DNA of 14,143 nt from Burkholderiaceae bacterium (GTDB lineage Bacteria; Pseudomonadota; Gammaproteobacteria; Burkholderiales; Burkholderiaceae). Positions 1-7,462 of the stretch are shown here, one piece after another; position 1 is the stretch's first letter; every line of letters begins with the position of its first letter. The DNA lies in contig JASLEM010000240.1 of assembly GCA_030151165.1 (NCBI GenBank), forward strand, positions 1 through 14,143, given 5' to 3'. Made by a program: the position numbers and the translations under genes. Under the pieces are notes generated by a model, which saw only the letters and a list, made by a program, of their open reading frames with translations, had not been told where the DNA came from and made no database searches.

Positions 1-86
1 ACGTCGAGCCCGCCTTCGGTGAAATGGCGGCCGAGGCCGGCGGCCTGCAGCACGACGGTGCCGGGCGCGGTCTTCGATGCGGTCAT
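1..86 (-). CDS. lolD: LolD, lipoprotein-releasing ABC transporter ATP-binding subunit (N-terminal 28 codons only)
   Basis: Only the first 28 codons are inside the window; the gene continues past base 1. The ATG is read leftwards from base 86, one base after the stop codon of the permease gene, which indicates translational coupling. The visible peptide starts MTASKTAPGTVVLQAAGLGR and continues with HFTEGGLDV, the typical LolD opening in which a first strand leads to an 'F.EGGL.V' segment ahead of the Walker A loop. The Walker motifs themselves lie outside the window. LolD hydrolyses ATP to drive release of outer-membrane lipoproteins from the inner membrane to the carrier LolA. The call rests on this short peptide plus the adjacent permease, a standard gene order. 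Confidence 0.8.
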   Translation of the reverse strand, partial: MTASKTAPGTVVLQAAGLGRHFTEGGLD

Positions 87-87
87 G

Positions 88-1344
88 TCATTCATAGCGC
101 AGGGCCTCGGCCGGGCGGACGCGGCTGGCGTTCCAGCTCGGATAGACCGTCGCGCCGAACGCGAACAGCAGTGAGAACAGGCAGACGGGGACGATGTCGC
201 CGAGCTGCGGGTCGCTGGGCATGTGGTCGATCAGGTAGATGCCGGCCGGGATGAACGTGCGGTGTAGCACATGCTCGATGAACGGCACGATCACCGGGAT
301 GTTGAACGCGACCAGCAGCCCGAACAGCGCGCCGCCGATCGTGCCCGCGATGCCCGCCGCCGCGCCCTGCACCATGAAGATGCCCATGATCGAGCGCGGG
401 CTCGCGCCGAGCGTGCGCAGGATCGCGATGTCGGACTGCTTGTCGGTCACCGTCATCACGAGCATCGTGACGAGGTTGAACGCGGCGATGGCGACGATCA
501 GCAGCAGGATGATGAACATCATCGTCTTCTCGACCTGCACGGCGTCGAACCAGTTGGCGTTGGTGCGCGTCCAGTCCTGCACGCGCAGGGTGTCGCCGAG
601 CGACTGCGCGAGCCGGCTCGCCGTGGCGCGCGCATCCTGCACGTCGGCCAGGCGCAGCTGCACGCCGGTCGGGCCGCCGGTGCGGTAGAGCTTGGCGGTG
701 TCGTCGATGTTGGCCAGCGCCAGCGCGCTGTCGTACTCGTAGTGGCCGACGTTGAACACGCCGACCACGTTGAACGACTTCAACCGCGGCAGCGCACCCG
801 CGGGCGTCACCTGCGCGCCCGGCGCGATGACGGTGACCTGGTCGCCGACGCCCACGCCCAGCGCGCGCGCCAGTTCGCCGCCGAGCACGATGTTCCAGCT
901 GCCCGCGGCCAGCTTCTGCAGGATGCCCTGCTGGCCGAGCTCGGCCGCGAGCGCGGTGATGTTGCCTTCCTCGGCCGGGTCGACGCCGCGCACCACCGCG
1001 CCGCGCATGCCGTCGCCGTGCGCGACGAGCGACTGCGTCTCCGTGTACGGCGCCGCGCCGCGCACGCCGGGGTCGAGCGACTGCACCTTCTTCGCGATCG
1101 ACTGCCAGTCGGGCACGGCGTCGCCGCTCTCCTCCATGATCTGCACGTGCGGGATGGCCGACAGCATGCGGTCGCGCACCTCCTTCTGGAAGCCGTTCAT
1201 CACGGACAGCACGATGATCAGCGTCGCGACGCTGAGCCCGATGCTGATCATGGCGACGAGGGAGATGAACGAAATGAACGCGTTGCGCCGTCCGGCGCGG
1301 CCGGCGCGCGTGTAGCGCCAGCCAATTAACCACTCAAAAGGCAC
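88..1344 (-). CDS. LolC/LolE-family lipoprotein-releasing permease (possibly LolF type)
   Basis: A 418-residue inner-membrane permease that pairs with LolD to extract lipoproteins for LolA. The start chosen is GTG at 1344, giving (M)PFEWLIGWRYTRAGR, with GGAG seven bases upstream. The frame stays open further upstream but that stretch does not look coding. The layout is the MacB/LolC fold: TM1 at about residues 24-48, a large periplasmic domain at about 50-270, then TMs at about 274-298, 318-345 and 384-402, ending in the family signature YPSWNASRVRPAEALRYE. Residues about 173-188 (PGAQVTPAGALPR) resemble the LolC 'hook' that binds LolA. No second permease is visible, so it could be one half of LolC/LolE or a single LolF-type subunit acting as a homodimer. 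The window edge hides the rest of the operon. Confidence 0.88.
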   Translation of the reverse strand: MPFEWLIGWRYTRAGRAGRRNAFISFISLVAMISIGLSVATLIIVLSVMNGFQKEVRDRMLSAIPHVQIMEESGDAVPDWQSIAKKVQSLDPGVRGAAPYTETQSLVAHGDGMRGAVVRGVDPAEEGNITALAAELGQQGILQKLAAGSWNIVLGGELARALGVGVGDQVTVIAPGAQVTPAGALPRLKSFNVVGVFNVGHYEYDSALALANIDDTAKLYRTGGPTGVQLRLADVQDARATASRLAQSLGDTLRVQDWTRTNANWFDAVQVEKTMMFIILLLIVAIAAFNLVTMLVMTVTDKQSDIAILRTLGASPRSIMGIFMVQGAAAGIAGTIGGALFGLLVAFNIPVIVPFIEHVLHRTFIPAGIYLIDHMPSDPQLGDIVPVCLFSLLFAFGATVYPSWNASRVRPAEALRYE

Positions 1345-1348
1345 CGAA

Positions 1349-1370
1349 TTTCTCCGCCCGCGTGGAGAAA
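1349..1370 (-). promoter_or_regulatory. Perfect 7-bp stem enclosing the permease ribosome-binding site
   Basis: On the minus strand TTTCTCC is followed by an 8-nt spacer and then GGAGAAA, an exact inverted repeat. The downstream arm contains the GGAG Shine-Dalgarno sequence of the GTG-initiated permease gene. In mRNA the stem would pair away the ribosome-binding site, so it could tune translation of the lol genes. A possible -10 element, TAGAAT (1391 to 1386 on the minus strand), would put the transcript start near 1379, so the leader would include the whole hairpin. The -35 is weak. The pairing is seen directly; the regulatory role is inference. Confidence 0.45.
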
Positions 1371-1465
1371 CGCTGGCAATGGCGCATTCTAGGTGGCGGC
1401 CAAGTGCGTAAGATGGGCCGCTGGGAATTCGGGACGAGGGCCCCACTCCGCAAGGACAAGAAGAG

Positions 1466-2398
1466 ATGAAAGCACCTGATTTCGCAGGCGCCTCGAGGGA
1501 GGTGCTCTCCTTCCTGCACGGCCGCATCGGCATGGACCTGTGGATGGTCACGCGCACCGACGACGAGGACTGGGTCGTGCTCGCCGCCGAGGGCCACGGC
1601 TACGGCGTCCGCGAGGGCGACGTCTTCCGCTGGGCCGACACCTTCTGCTCGCGCATGGTGCGCGGCGAGGGCCCGCGCGTCGCCCCGCGCGTGGCCGACG
1701 TGCCCACCTACCGCGCGTTGCCGGCGACGCAGCGGCTGCCGATCGGCGCCTACGTCGGCGTGCCGCTGGTCGACGCCCAGGGCGCGCTGTTCGGCACGCT
1801 GTGCGGCCTGAACCCCGAGCCGATGCCGTCGCGCATCACCGAGGAGCAGCCGATGGTCGAGGTGCTCGCCGACATGCTCAGCGGGCTGCTGAGCGCCGAG
1901 CTGAACACCACCGCGCTCGCCCGCGAGGCCGAGACCGCGCGCTCGGAGGCGCTCACCGACGCCCTCACCGGCCTCGCCAACCGGCGCGGCTGGGAGGCGG
2001 CGCTGGCCGTCGAGGAAGAGCGCTGCCGCCGCTACGGCGCGACCGCCTGCGTGGTCGCGGTCGAGCTCGACGGCATGCCGCGCCGCGACGGCTCGGAGCT
2101 GGGCCAGCTCGGCTACGACGCCGTGCTTGTGCGCGCCGCGCAGGCGCTGCGCCAGACCGTGCGCAAGCCCGACACCCTCGCCCGCCTGGACGACGACCGC
2201 TTCGTCGTGCTCGGCGTCGAGTGCACCACCGCCGAGGCGATGGCGCTGCTGCGCCGCCTCGAGCAGGGCCTGCAGGGCGCGGAGCTGTCGGCCGCGCTGG
2301 GCCTGGCCATGCGCAACCGCACGAGCGGCCTCGGCGACACCTTCGAGCGCGCCGTCGCCGCGATGGAAGAACACCGGGCCGCCCGCGCCCGGGACTGA
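1466..2398 (+). CDS. GAF domain protein with a degenerate GGDEF domain
   Basis: A 310-residue cytoplasmic protein without signal peptide or membrane segments. Residues about 1-145 form a GAF sensor domain, recognisable from the IGAYVGVPLVDAQGALFGTLCGL strand-turn (residues 93-115; key residues G94, P100, G106, G110). A linker of about 20 residues leads to a GGDEF-type domain starting with DALTGLANRRG (165-175). The catalytic signature is broken: where diguanylate cyclases have GGDEF this protein has DDDRF (242-246), and the first metal-site Asp is Glu (E200-L-D202). It is therefore probably not an active cyclase. It may bind GTP or c-di-GMP, or act through its GAF domain. The start is ATG with AAGGA/GAAGAG upstream. 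A weak -10 (TAAGAT, 1409-1414) overlaps the divergent lol promoter region. Its target is not apparent. Confidence 0.85.
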   Translation: MKAPDFAGASREVLSFLHGRIGMDLWMVTRTDDEDWVVLAAEGHGYGVREGDVFRWADTFCSRMVRGEGPRVAPRVADVPTYRALPATQRLPIGAYVGVPLVDAQGALFGTLCGLNPEPMPSRITEEQPMVEVLADMLSGLLSAELNTTALAREAETARSEALTDALTGLANRRGWEAALAVEEERCRRYGATACVVAVELDGMPRRDGSELGQLGYDAVLVRAAQALRQTVRKPDTLARLDDDRFVVLGVECTTAEAMALLRRLEQGLQGAELSAALGLAMRNRTSGLGDTFERAVAAMEEHRAARARD

Positions 2399-2476
2399 CC
2401 TTCCCGGCGCATCGATCGCACGCGGGGCTGCGTGCCCCCGGCACGACCCGCCCGCCGGCGATGGCCCGCGGGCCGT

Positions 2477-2506
2477 TTCACGTGGTCCGGCAGCGCACGG
2501 GATAAT
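2477..2506 (+). promoter_or_regulatory. Sigma-70-like promoter of the rpfE-like gene, apparently leaderless
   Basis: TTCACG (2477-2482, 4 of 6 matches to TTGACA), an 18-bp spacer, then GATAAT (2501-2506, 5 of 6 matches to TATAAT). The A of the next gene's ATG is at 2513, seven bases past the -10, where transcription would be expected to begin. No Shine-Dalgarno sequence lies between the -10 and the ATG, which fits a leaderless mRNA. Confidence 0.55.
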
Positions 2507-2512
2507 CGGCCC

Positions 2513-3472
2513 ATGCATCTCGTGATCCCCTACGCCTCGGCCCTGTCCGACGCCGCCGTGCACACCCTCGGCACGCTGTCGCTGCCGAACCTGGAGCGCC
2601 TGCTCGCGCGCTGGGCGGTCGTCGATGAAGCGCCGACGGTGGCGGACCCCGAGGAGCCCGAGGAGCCCGAGTACACGCTGTCCCTGCCGCACGAGCGGCT
2701 GCTCGCGCGCCTGCGAGGCTGGCCCGTCGCCGACGGCCTGCTGCCGTTCGCCGCCGAGGCCGCGCGACGCAACGGCTTCGCGCCCGAGGTCGGCAGCGGT
2801 TGGGGGCAGGTGACGCTGACGCATTGGCACGTCGGACGGGACCAGGTCAACCTCGTCGACCCGGCGTTGCTCGATCTCGACGACGCCGAGGAACGCACGT
2901 TGCACGACGCGCTCGCCCCGCTGTTCACCGAACTCGGCTGGACGTGGCATCGGGCGGGCGACAAGCGGTGGTACGTGAGCCACCCGTCGCTCGCGACGCT
3001 GCCCACGGCGTCGATCGACCGCGTGATCGGGCGCAATGTCGACCTCTGGCTCAACGACGACGCCGGCGCGCTGCTGGTGCGACGGCTGCAGAGCGAGGTG
3101 CAGATGCTGCTGTACGTGCACCCGCTCAACGATGCCCGCGAAGCGCGCGGCGCGCTGACCGTGAACTCGTTCTGGCTCAACGGTACCGGCAGCACGCAGC
3201 CGGCGAGCGCCGCCCTGCCGGCCGACGTGATCGTCGACGCGCGCCTGCGGCTGCACACGCTGGCGGAGGACTGGAGCGCCTGGGCCGAGATATGGCACGA
3301 TCTCGACGCCCAGCGCCTGGGCGAGCTCGTCGACCGCCCGCCCGCGGGCGCGCGCCTGACGTTGTGCGGCGAACGCTTCACGCGCACCTGGCAGCCCGTC
3401 GATCGTCCGTGGTGGAAGCGCGTGTTCAGCGGCGCCGGCGCTTCCGTGGCGTCGTCGCTGCAGGCGCTGTGA
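2513..3472 (+). CDS. rpfE: RpfE-like conserved protein (COG4255 type, often labelled phosphoglycerate mutase-like)
   Basis: A 319-residue soluble protein beginning MHLVIPYASALSDAAVHTLG. I recognise it as the family called RpfE in Xanthomonas, where it sits beside recJ in the rpf (pathogenicity factor regulation) region; similar proteins in betaproteobacteria carry vague phosphoglycerate-mutase labels. Conserved-looking blocks include LSLPHERLLA, THWHVGRDQVNL, WYVSHPSLATLPTASIDRVI and the QSEVQMLLYVHPLND / NSFWLNGTG pair. No signal peptide, membrane segment or recognisable catalytic motif is visible, and the biochemical function is unknown. A short acidic PEEPEEPE repeat (about residues 46-53) comes from a duplicated GAGGAGCCC. 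The start at 2513 is preferred over in-frame starts upstream because of its position relative to the promoter and the family-like N-terminus. recJ follows after 37 bp and is probably co-transcribed. Confidence 0.75.
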   Translation: MHLVIPYASALSDAAVHTLGTLSLPNLERLLARWAVVDEAPTVADPEEPEEPEYTLSLPHERLLARLRGWPVADGLLPFAAEAARRNGFAPEVGSGWGQVTLTHWHVGRDQVNLVDPALLDLDDAEERTLHDALAPLFTELGWTWHRAGDKRWYVSHPSLATLPTASIDRVIGRNVDLWLNDDAGALLVRRLQSEVQMLLYVHPLNDAREARGALTVNSFWLNGTGSTQPASAALPADVIVDARLRLHTLAEDWSAWAEIWHDLDAQRLGELVDRPPAGARLTLCGERFTRTWQPVDRPWWKRVFSGAGASVASSLQAL

Positions 3473-3509
3473 CCATGCCGCGCCCCACGTCCGAGAAAGC
3501 CTGCGCGCG

Positions 3510-5273
3510 ATGAGCGAGTCTCCCCGCCTCCACGTCCGCGACGTCCCGCCGCGCACCGCCTTCGCGCTCGAGCAGGCCGGCGTCCACCCGCTGCTCGCGC
3601 GCCTGTTCGCGTCGCGCGGCGTGCGCAGCGCGGAGGAACTCGACGACACGATGGCGCAGCTGCTGCCGCCGTCCACGCTGCGCGGCAGCGCCGAGGCTGC
3701 GCGCCTGCTGGCCGACGCGATCGAGCAGGGCCAGCGCATCGTCGTCGTCGCCGACTACGACTGCGACGGCGCCACCGCCTGCGCCGTCGCGCTGCGCGGC
3801 CTGCAGATGCTCGGGGCGCCGAGCGCGCGGCTGTCGTACGTCGTGCCCGATCGCCAGTTGCACGGCTACGGCCTGACGCCCACCATCGTCGACCTCGCGT
3901 GCGGCGACGACGGCGCCGGCAGCCCGTTCGACGCGTCGCGCCCGCCGCGGCCCGACCTGCTCGTCACGGTCGACAACGGCATCGCCAGCCTCGCCGGCGT
4001 GGCGCACGCGCGCGAACGCGGCATCGACGTGCTCGTCACCGACCACCACCTGCCGGCGCTCGTCGGCGACGCGGTCGTGCTGCCGGACGCCAACGTCATC
4101 GTCAACCCGAACCAGCCCGGCTGCGAGTTCGCGAGCAAGGCGCTCGCGGGCGTCGGCGTCATGTTCTACACGCTGCTGGCCACGCGCGCCGAGCTGCGCG
4201 CGCGCGGCCGCTTCGACGCCGCGAGCCAGCCGCGGCTCGACGCGCTGCTCGACCTCGTCGCGCTCGGCACGGTGGCCGACGTCGTCCGGCTCGACGCCAA
4301 CAACCGCCGCCTCGTCGCGCAAGGCCTCAAGCGCATCCGCGCCGGGCGCATGCAGCCGGGCGTCGCGGCGCTGTTCCACGTCGCCGCGCGCAAGCACGAG
4401 CGCGCGAGCGCGTTCGACTTCGGCTTCGCGCTCGGCCCGCGCCTGAACGCCGCCGGCCGGCTCGCCGACATGACGCTGGGCATCGAGTGCCTGCTCACCG
4501 ACGACCCGACGCGCGCCGCCGAGCTCGCGGCCGAACTCGATCGCATCAACCGCGAGCGGCGCGACGTCGAGGCCGGCATGCGCGAGCAGGCCGAGGTGCT
4601 GATGGAGCAGATCATGCCGACCGGTGCGCCGCCGGCCGCGCTGGCGCTGTTCCACGAAGGCTTCCACGAGGGCGTGGTCGGCATCGTCGCGGGCCGCATG
4701 AAGGATCGCCTGCACCGGCCGACCTTCGTGTTCGCGGTCGGCGCCGACGGCCACCTCAAGGGCTCGGGCCGCTCGATCGCGGGCTTCCACCTGCGCGACG
4801 CGCTCGACCTCGTCAGCAAGCGCCACGAAGGCCTGCTGCGCAAGTTCGGCGGCCACTCGATGGCCGCGGGCTGCACGATCGCGCGCGAGGACTTCGAGAC
4901 CTTCGACCGCGCGTTCTCGGCCGTCGCCCAGGAGTGGCTGAGCCCCGCAGCGCTGTCGCGCGTGCTCGCGACCGACGGCCCGCTCGCGGTCGAATGGTTC
5001 AACACGACGACCGTCGCCGCGCTCGACGCGCAGGTCTGGGGCCAGGGCTTCGAGGCGCCGACGTTCTGCGACGAGGTCGACGTCGTGCAGCAGCGCCTCG
5101 TCGGCGCGAAGCACCTGAAGCTGCGCGTGCGCCACGCCGGCCAGCTGCGCGACGCCATCTGGTTCGGCCACGCCGAGCCCGTCGCCGAGCGCGTGCGCCT
5201 CGCGTATCGGCTGAGCATCGACGAGTTCCAGGGGCAGCAGCGGCTGCAGATGGTGGTCGAGGCGGCGGGCTGA
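3510..5273 (+). CDS. recJ: RecJ, single-stranded-DNA-specific 5'-3' exonuclease
   Basis: At 587 residues it is close to the usual RecJ length (577 in E. coli). It digests single-stranded DNA 5' to 3' in RecF-pathway recombination, mismatch repair and base-excision repair. The DHH-family motifs are all present in order: I ADYDCDGATA (81-90), II TVDNGIAS (153-160), III TDHH (177-180), then NPNQPGCEFASKALAGVGV (199-217), LVALGTVADVV (249-259), LGPRLNAAGRL (308-318) and the DHHA1 motif GGHSMAAG (447-454). The C-terminal OB-fold region ends QQRLQMVVEAAG. The start is ATG 3510 with only a weak upstream purine run, consistent with coupling to the gene before it. The last 39 bp, including the stop, recur at 7938-7976. 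Third codon positions are almost all G or C, unlike the S9 genes that follow. Confidence 0.95.
   Translation: MSESPRLHVRDVPPRTAFALEQAGVHPLLARLFASRGVRSAEELDDTMAQLLPPSTLRGSAEAARLLADAIEQGQRIVVVADYDCDGATACAVALRGLQMLGAPSARLSYVVPDRQLHGYGLTPTIVDLACGDDGAGSPFDASRPPRPDLLVTVDNGIASLAGVAHARERGIDVLVTDHHLPALVGDAVVLPDANVIVNPNQPGCEFASKALAGVGVMFYTLLATRAELRARGRFDAASQPRLDALLDLVALGTVADVVRLDANNRRLVAQGLKRIRAGRMQPGVAALFHVAARKHERASAFDFGFALGPRLNAAGRLADMTLGIECLLTDDPTRAAELAAELDRINRERRDVEAGMREQAEVLMEQIMPTGAPPAALALFHEGFHEGVVGIVAGRMKDRLHRPTFVFAVGADGHLKGSGRSIAGFHLRDALDLVSKRHEGLLRKFGGHSMAAGCTIAREDFETFDRAFSAVAQEWLSPAALSRVLATDGPLAVEWFNTTTVAALDAQVWGQGFEAPTFCDEVDVVQQRLVGAKHLKLRVRHAGQLRDAIWFGHAEPVAERVRLAYRLSIDEFQGQQRLQMVVEAAG
5235..5273 (+). 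repeat. recJ 3'-end direct repeat, original copy
   Basis: This is the end of recJ (QQRLQMVVEAAG and stop). It matches 7938-7976 at 34 of 39 positions. The last 30 bases match at 29 of 30, and the final 22, ending in the shared TGA, are identical. It brackets the first S9 gene on its left side. Confidence 0.85.
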
Positions 5274-5288
5274 GGTCCGGCGCGGACC
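5274..5288 (+). terminator. Short hairpin directly after the recJ stop, possible weak terminator
   Basis: GGTCCG, spacer GCG, CGGACC: a perfect 6-bp stem with a 3-nt loop starting at the base after the recJ stop. Only GGTCTTT follows, with no real U-tract, so at most it would attenuate or protect the recJ message end. Confidence 0.25.
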
Positions 5289-5355
5289 GGTCTTTGGTGA
5301 TTGCACCGGTAGGCGCCGGCGACGCGTTCGGATAGCGTGCAGCGAGGACGAATTG

Positions 5356-5388
5356 GACGCGCGGCCGACGCGCGGCCGACGCGCATCC
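5356..5388. repeat. Three tandem 11-bp units ahead of the first S9 gene
   Basis: GACGCGCGGCC occurs twice in a row (5356-5366, 5367-5377), followed by a diverged third unit, GACGCGCATCC (5378-5388). The array lies 43 bp upstream of the ATG of the first S9 gene, in a region where no convincing sigma-70 promoter was seen. It may be slippage-prone filler or a regulator-binding array. Confidence 0.6.
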
Positions 5389-5431
5389 GACCAACACGAG
5401 CGCCACAGGCGCCGTACGAGGAGGAGGCTTC

Positions 5432-7462
5432 ATGAAAACGACGCGGCAACTTGGCGGCGCGCTGGCCGCGATGCTGCTGGCCGTGACCCTGGCCCCTGGC
5501 GCGCGCGCGGGGGACGCGACCGGCGGCCCGGTGCGCGACCCGTTGGTCGAACCCCTGATCGCGCCGCGGATGTACCTGCAGATGGCGCTGTCGCCGGATG
5601 GCAAGCACCTCGCGGCGATCGAGACCAACGGCGAATGGACGACCTGCGTCATCATCGACCTCGCCACGCAGTCGCACGTGCTGTTCGCCGGCGCGCGCGG
5701 GCGGCGCGACAGCGAGTTGAAGCAGTTCAACGCGCCCTACGAGCTGCGCTGGCTGAACGACGAGAGGGTGGCGGTCAACTTCAGGAACGCCCACGCCCAG
5801 GCCTTCGACCTTCAGGGCAAGCCGGTGATGGATCTCGGCTGGCGCGTGGCCTTCCAGGGGCGGGAGAACGGAAAGCAGTCCGACCGGGTGCTCGTCTGGC
5901 GAGACAGCGCGGCCGACTCGCTTTCGCGCATCGACGTCCGCACGGGCGAGACGCAGCGGATCAACCTCGACGCGCCCGGCGAACTGCTGCGGTTCACCGC
6001 CGATTCGCGCGGCGACGTGCGCATGATCAAGACGATCTCGGCCGCCGGCTGGACACCCGCGAGCCGCATCTCGCAGTGGTATCGCGCCAGCGAGTCCTCG
6101 CCATGGATCAAGCTGGACGAATACTCGGTGCGGGATCCGGACTGGACGCCGTTGATCCTGTCGGCAGGAACCAACGACGCCATCGTCCTCGCCAACAACG
6201 GCCTGGACACGATGGCCCTGTGGCACTACGACCCGGTCAAGCGCGCGTTCGGCGAGCTGATGGCGGCCCACGACACCGACGACATCGTCGGCGTTCGAGC
6301 CGACGACCAGCTCGAGGAGCCTCGCAGCGTTTACCTTCACGGGCTGATGCCGCAGACGCTGTGGCTCGATGCGTCGGTGGGTGCGCTGCAGGCGGTCATC
6401 GACGCGGCGCGCCCGGCTCATGTCAATCTGTTGAGCCCGAGCGACTCCGACCGCACGCTGGTCTTCTCGTACTCGGACCGCGACCCCGGACGCTGGTTCG
6501 TGTACGACGCGAAGACCAAGCGGCTCGTCGAGGTCGGTGCCGCGCGACCCGCCGTGGATCCTGAAAGGATGTCACCGATGCAGCCGATGCGCTACAAGGC
6601 TGCCGACGGCGTCACGGTGCCGGCCTACCTGACCTTGCCGGGCACGACGAAAGCCCCCGCCCAACCGCTGCCGACGGTCGTGCTGATCCATGGCGGTCCG
6701 CAGGCTCGCGATACCTGGGGGTGGGACGCGGAAGTTCAGGCGCTGGCTGCGCGCGGGTATGCGGTGCTCCAGCCGCAGTTCAGGGGATCCACCGGTTTCG
6801 GCCGCAAGTTCGAGCTGGCCGGCTACGGGCAATGGGGTCTCGCGATGCAGGACGACATCACGGCGGGCGTTCGCGACCTGGTCGCACGCGGCATCGCCGA
6901 CCCGGCGCGCCTGTGCATCATCGGCTCGGAATACGGCGGCTATGCGGCCCTGTGGGGCGTTGCCAAGGATCCCGGCCTCTACAAGTGCGCGGTGAGCTTC
7001 GAGGGGACGAGCGACCTGAGCCGCATGGTCACCGACGATTCCGCGGCGAAGGCGACACCGCGCGGGCGCGAATGGATACTCACCCACGTGGGCGACTGGG
7101 AGACGATGAAACCGGTCTTCGACAGCGTCTCGCCGGCTCAGCACGCCGACCGCATCACGGCGCCGGTGCTGCTGGTGCACCGTTGGGACGGAGGGAACCT
7201 GCGACAGCAGCACAGCCTGCGCATGCGGGACGCCCTCGAGCGCGAACACAAGGACGTCCAACTGCTGCAGTTCCCGGTCGAACAGTCGAGAGCGCAGCTG
7301 GACGACACCTGGCGCGTCTACTACGCCGCGCTCTTCGCGCTGCTGGAGCGCACGATCGGCAAAGGCACGCCGCCGTTCGCGCCCGCACCGGGTACGTCGT
7401 CGCCACTGCTCTCGTCGACCGCACCTGTCGTCTCGGGCGCAGCGTCGACCGGCGTCCGATGA
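5432..7462 (+). CDS. Secreted S9-family (prolyl oligopeptidase-like) protein lacking its catalytic triad: probable pseudoenzyme
   Basis: A 676-residue exported protein. Residues 1-26 form a signal peptide (MKTTRQLGGALAAMLLAVTL, cleavage after ARA). Residues about 35-390 form a beta-propeller-like region (MALSPDGKHLAAIE near its start). From about 395 comes an alpha/beta-hydrolase domain with the oxyanion segment LIHGGPQARDTW. It aligns almost without gaps to the second copy through this domain, yet all three catalytic positions differ: the nucleophile elbow is GSEYGG, with Glu500 where the other copy has Ser504; Gly587 replaces Asp591; Ser619 replaces His623. The frame is intact, the start has a strong GAGGAGG site, and the sequence immediately downstream of the lost serine is identical for 27 nt between the copies. 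Hydrolase activity is therefore unlikely, while folding and export look preserved. About 20 Ser/Thr/Ala/Pro-rich residues extend the C-terminus. Several AGG and other non-G/C-ending codons set it apart from recJ. Confidence 0.9.
   Translation: MKTTRQLGGALAAMLLAVTLAPGARAGDATGGPVRDPLVEPLIAPRMYLQMALSPDGKHLAAIETNGEWTTCVIIDLATQSHVLFAGARGRRDSELKQFNAPYELRWLNDERVAVNFRNAHAQAFDLQGKPVMDLGWRVAFQGRENGKQSDRVLVWRDSAADSLSRIDVRTGETQRINLDAPGELLRFTADSRGDVRMIKTISAAGWTPASRISQWYRASESSPWIKLDEYSVRDPDWTPLILSAGTNDAIVLANNGLDTMALWHYDPVKRAFGELMAAHDTDDIVGVRADDQLEEPRSVYLHGLMPQTLWLDASVGALQAVIDAARPAHVNLLSPSDSDRTLVFSYSDRDPGRWFVYDAKTKRLVEVGAARPAVDPERMSPMQPMRYKAADGVTVPAYLTLPGTTKAPAQPLPTVVLIHGGPQARDTWGWDAEVQALAARGYAVLQPQFRGSTGFGRKFELAGYGQWGLAMQDDITAGVRDLVARGIADPARLCIIGSEYGGYAALWGVAKDPGLYKCAVSFEGTSDLSRMVTDDSAAKATPRGREWILTHVGDWETMKPVFDSVSPAQHADRITAPVLLVHRWDGGNLRQQHSLRMRDALEREHKDVQLLQFPVEQSRAQLDDTWRVYYAALFALLERTIGKGTPPFAPAPGTSSPLLSSTAPVVSGAASTGVR

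Noticed and set aside
1345..1557. 71-residue upstream extension of the lol permease
   Set aside because: It overlaps the start of the divergent GAF gene, lacks family similarity, and GTG 1344 with GGAG gives the family-typical N-terminus.
1334..3739. Very long minus-strand open frame opposite the GGDEF-type and rpfE-like genes
   Set aside because: High GC leaves antisense frames open; the translation is Arg/Ala/His-rich, with no family resemblance, and overlaps well-supported plus-strand genes.
3426..5306. 626-codon minus-strand open frame opposite recJ
   Set aside because: Shadow of recJ, which carries every DHH-family motif on the plus strand.
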